From positions 1 to 64,000 of the forward strand of contig NZ_JANKBZ010000005.1 of the NCBI RefSeq assembly GCF_024623785.1: a stretch of DNA of 64,000 nucleotides. The letters are read 5' to 3'. Source of the DNA: Archangium lipolyticum. GTDB lineage: Bacteria > Myxococcota > Myxococcia > Myxococcales > Myxococcaceae. The position numbers and the translations under genes are program-made. Positions 61,921 through 64,000 of this stretch are shown piece after piece (within the stretch, counting starts at the first letter, position 1; each line of letters starts with the position of its first letter). The notes under the pieces are model-generated. The model was not told the origin of the DNA. It ran no database searches and worked only from the letters and a program-made list of their open reading frames with translations.

Positions 61921-64000
61921 CGACGAAGCGTTTCAACGAGACGGCCCTGCGGGCCCTGATCGAATCCTTTGGCAACCCCATGTATGTCGCCAGGGGAGGC
62001 CGGGTGTGGGCGGCGAACGAGGCCTACCTGGAGATGCTGGGCCAGGGCCGGGCGCAGGTGGAGGGCCGCCTGTTCCTGGACTTCGTCCGTCCGGAAGACC
62101 GGGCGCGTCTGGAGGCGCGCTACCGCAAGCGCGAGGAAGGGGTGCTGAAGGAGTCGGGCCCCCAGCGCTACCTGTTGCCCCGGGCGGGCGGGGGGTCGCT
62201 CGAGGTGGCGACCTACGTGCAGGAGGTGGAGCTGGAGGAGAGCGGCCGCGCGATGCTCATCAACCTCCTGGTGCTGGGCGAGCGGCCGGCGGAGCTGGTG
62301 GTGGCCGAGCGCCTGGTGGAGACGTCCGCGGAGCTGGTCGCGGCGCGCTCGGAGGAGGCGGTGCGGAGGGTGGCGCTGGCGGGCCTCACGGGCGCGGGGT
62401 TCTCCGCGCACTTCCTGGTGCGCGAAGGCGAGCGCTTCGTCATCCGGGACGGAGATGGGGCACTGCCTCCGGAGGACATGGCGCTGGGGCTGCGGGCACT
62501 CGCCGAGGGGCGGCCCACTTTCGGGCACCAGCCCGAGTGGGAGTCCAGCCACGTCTACCTCCCCCTGGGCACCACGCTGTCGGAGGTGCTGTGGGTGTCG
62601 GGGCAAGGGCTGTCGTCCTCGTACGGCTCGGTGCTGGCGCTCTTCGCCAAGGTGGTGGGCGCCGCGCTCACCGACGCGCGGCTGCTGGCGGAAGTGGAGC
62701 GGGGCCGGTTGGAGCTGGGGGCCGTGGCCGAGCTGGCGCGCTTCGTCGCCCAGCCGGAGCCGCCCTCGCCCGAGGCCTTCCTCTCGCGCCTGGCCACGCT
62801 GCTCAGCGCGGACGCCGCCCTGCTGTATGCCCCCGAGTCTCCAGAGGGGGAGCTGGTCCTCACGGCGCAGGTGGGACTGGATGGACAGCTGAGCGCCGTG
62901 CTCGCCGCGCCGCTCGGAGGCATGTCGCCGTCCCTGGCGGCGGCCCGGGGCGCGGTGCTCTCCAGCGAGGCCGAGGAGGGGGTGTTGATGGAGGCCACCG
63001 GCGGGCGCCTGGGCTGTGGCGCGGCGGTCCGCCTGGCCCATGGTGGCCACCCGCGGGGGTTGCTCCAGGTACTGCGTGCCCCGGGACGCCCCTTCGCCGG
63101 GGGAGATCTGCGGCTGCTGTTCCCACTGTCCGAGCTGATGATGACGCTGCTCGACCAGCGCCGCCTGCGCAGCGAGTCCGCCCGGCAGCTCGCCGATACG
63201 CGCCTGCTGCTGGACCTGGCCCGCACCACCACCGCCACGCTGGAGGTGGCCAGCATCCTGGACGTGGCCTCGGACTTCCTCGTCAAGCTGCTGGACGTCT
63301 CCAACTGCTTCATCCTGCTGCATGACGAGCAGTCGGGAGTCCTGCGCGGCGCCGCCGCCTCCGCCACCCACCGCGACTTCTTCCGCGGCGTGGTGATTCC
63401 GGTGGAGGAGCCCGTGAGCATCGCGGCGCGCGTGGCCCGCGAGCGCCGGCCGTTCGCAGTGCCGGACCTGTCGAAGGTCGCGGAGCTGGCGCAGCGCGAG
63501 CTCGTCCGCCGTTTCGATGAGAAGGCCGTGCTGGCCCTGCCACTCACCTCGCGCGAGGAGCTCATCGGCGTGGTGCTGCTGGACGACACCCGCCGCCCGC
63601 GCACCTTCCCGCCCGCCTTCATCGAGCTGGCCGAGGCCACGTGCGGGCAGATCGCCCTGGCCATCGCCAACGCCCGCCTCTACGAGTCCCTCTGGGCCTC
63701 CTACGCGGAGCTGGCCGCGGCGCGCGCGGAGATGGTCAAGCGCGAGCGCCTGGCCGCGCTCGGCGAGCTGTCCGCCATCGTGGCCCACGAGGTGCGCAAC
63801 CCCCTGGGCGTCATCTTCAACGCCGTGGCCTCGCTGCGCCGCATGATCAAGGCCGAGGGCGACGCGGGCATGCTGCTGGACATCCTCGCGGAGGAGAGCG
63901 ACCGGCTCAACCGCATGGTGGGGGACCTGCTGGACTACACCCGCCCGCGCGAGCCCATGCTGCACCCGGAGGAAGTCCCGCGCGTGCTGCAGGAATCGGC
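61917..64000 (+). CDS. PAS/GAF sensor histidine kinase, truncated by the window edge
   Basis: At least 694 residues, open at the window end. PAS domain 1-110 (FGNPMYVARGGRVWAANEAYLEMLG), a middle region with degenerate GAF-like sequence (about 270-420), a clear GAF domain (about 435-590, VASDFLVKLLDVSNCFILLHDEQSG) and the phosphoacceptor helix AIVAHEVRNPLG with His624. No membrane helix, so a cytoplasmic sensor. The ATPase domain is outside the window. ATG overlaps the selB stop by four bases, so translation is coupled to selB. Confidence 0.88.
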   Translation, partial: MTTKRFNETALRALIESFGNPMYVARGGRVWAANEAYLEMLGQGRAQVEGRLFLDFVRPEDRARLEARYRKREEGVLKESGPQRYLLPRAGGGSLEVATYVQEVELEESGRAMLINLLVLGERPAELVVAERLVETSAELVAARSEEAVRRVALAGLTGAGFSAHFLVREGERFVIRDGDGALPPEDMALGLRALAEGRPTFGHQPEWESSHVYLPLGTTLSEVLWVSGQGLSSSYGSVLALFAKVVGAALTDARLLAEVERGRLELGAVAELARFVAQPEPPSPEAFLSRLATLLSADAALLYAPESPEGELVLTAQVGLDGQLSAVLAAPLGGMSPSLAAARGAVLSSEAEEGVLMEATGGRLGCGAAVRLAHGGHPRGLLQVLRAPGRPFAGGDLRLLFPLSELMMTLLDQRRLRSESARQLADTRLLLDLARTTTATLEVASILDVASDFLVKLLDVSNCFILLHDEQSGVLRGAAASATHRDFFRGVVIPVEEPVSIAARVARERRPFAVPDLSKVAELAQRELVRRFDEKAVLALPLTSREELIGVVLLDDTRRPRTFPPAFIELAEATCGQIALAIANARLYESLWASYAELAAARAEMVKRERLAALGELSAIVAHEVRNPLGVIFNAVASLRRMIKAEGDAGMLLDILAEESDRLNRMVGDLLDYTRPREPMLHPEEVPRVLQES

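Noticed and set aside
61185-63965. A 926-codon open frame on the minus strand opposite selB and the histidine kinase
   Set aside because: Low-complexity shadow; both plus-strand genes have complete motifs.

Overview
The window is GC-rich, densely coding DNA from a myxobacterium, most likely of the Archangium/Cystobacter/Myxococcus group. The lineage call rests on three secreted proteins ending in a MYXO-CTERM-type surface-sorting tail, a DUF2378 (TIGR02265) protein, a zinc-ribbon/PEGA Ser/Thr kinase, a very large PilY1, many lipoproteins, and REP-like palindromes. I saw no rRNA, tRNA, CRISPR array, insertion sequence or prophage. Genus assignment is inference.

Layout. 1-2369 (-): translationally coupled AidB-type acyl-CoA dehydrogenase, GyrI-like protein and alpha/beta hydrolase (cut by the window edge). 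2521-11460: metabolic genes with two LysR regulators: Tat-type intradiol dioxygenase, DJ-1/PfpI protein divergent from a LysR, class V aminotransferase, an S37-family protein that lacks its catalytic Ser, LysR, small membrane protein, epoxide hydrolase. 11463-17921: exported proteins (MYXO-CTERM protein, GH43 lipoprotein, lipoprotein, M28 aminopeptidase). 18046-24605: VOC protein with a start-codon hairpin, rpiA, a GlsB/YeaQ membrane protein, pilY1. 24858-29898: hpf, GH3/NagZ-like lipoprotein, ptsN, dtd, DUF2378. 30069-37950: same-strand cluster of receptor-like kinase, TPR/beta-barrel protein, two SBBP beta-propeller MYXO-CTERM proteins, TetR.

38235-48271 is the most unusual part. A three-gene cassette (CxxCH heme-type protein, lipoprotein, Tat-exported DUF1501-like protein) occurs twice in the same orientation with identical gene overlaps and spacings. 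Between the copies, on the opposite strand, lies an operon for an ECF sigma factor, a zinc-finger anti-sigma protein and an exported caspase-like protease fused to a predicted outer-membrane beta-barrel. I propose this as one envelope-stress or redox system and the best candidate for something undescribed.

48609-64000: REP pair, peptide-ABC importer lacking ATPases with an ElaA acetyltransferase, HEAT protein, SDR, a DacB/PBP4 with a long C-terminal extension, ssb, a lone sdhC, hslO (Hsp33), a phosphoribosyltransferase, selB, and a truncated PAS/GAF histidine kinase. SelB implies that the organism makes selenoproteins. Two genes (DJ-1 and VOC) have leader hairpins that would bury the Shine-Dalgarno sequence, suggesting switchable translation.
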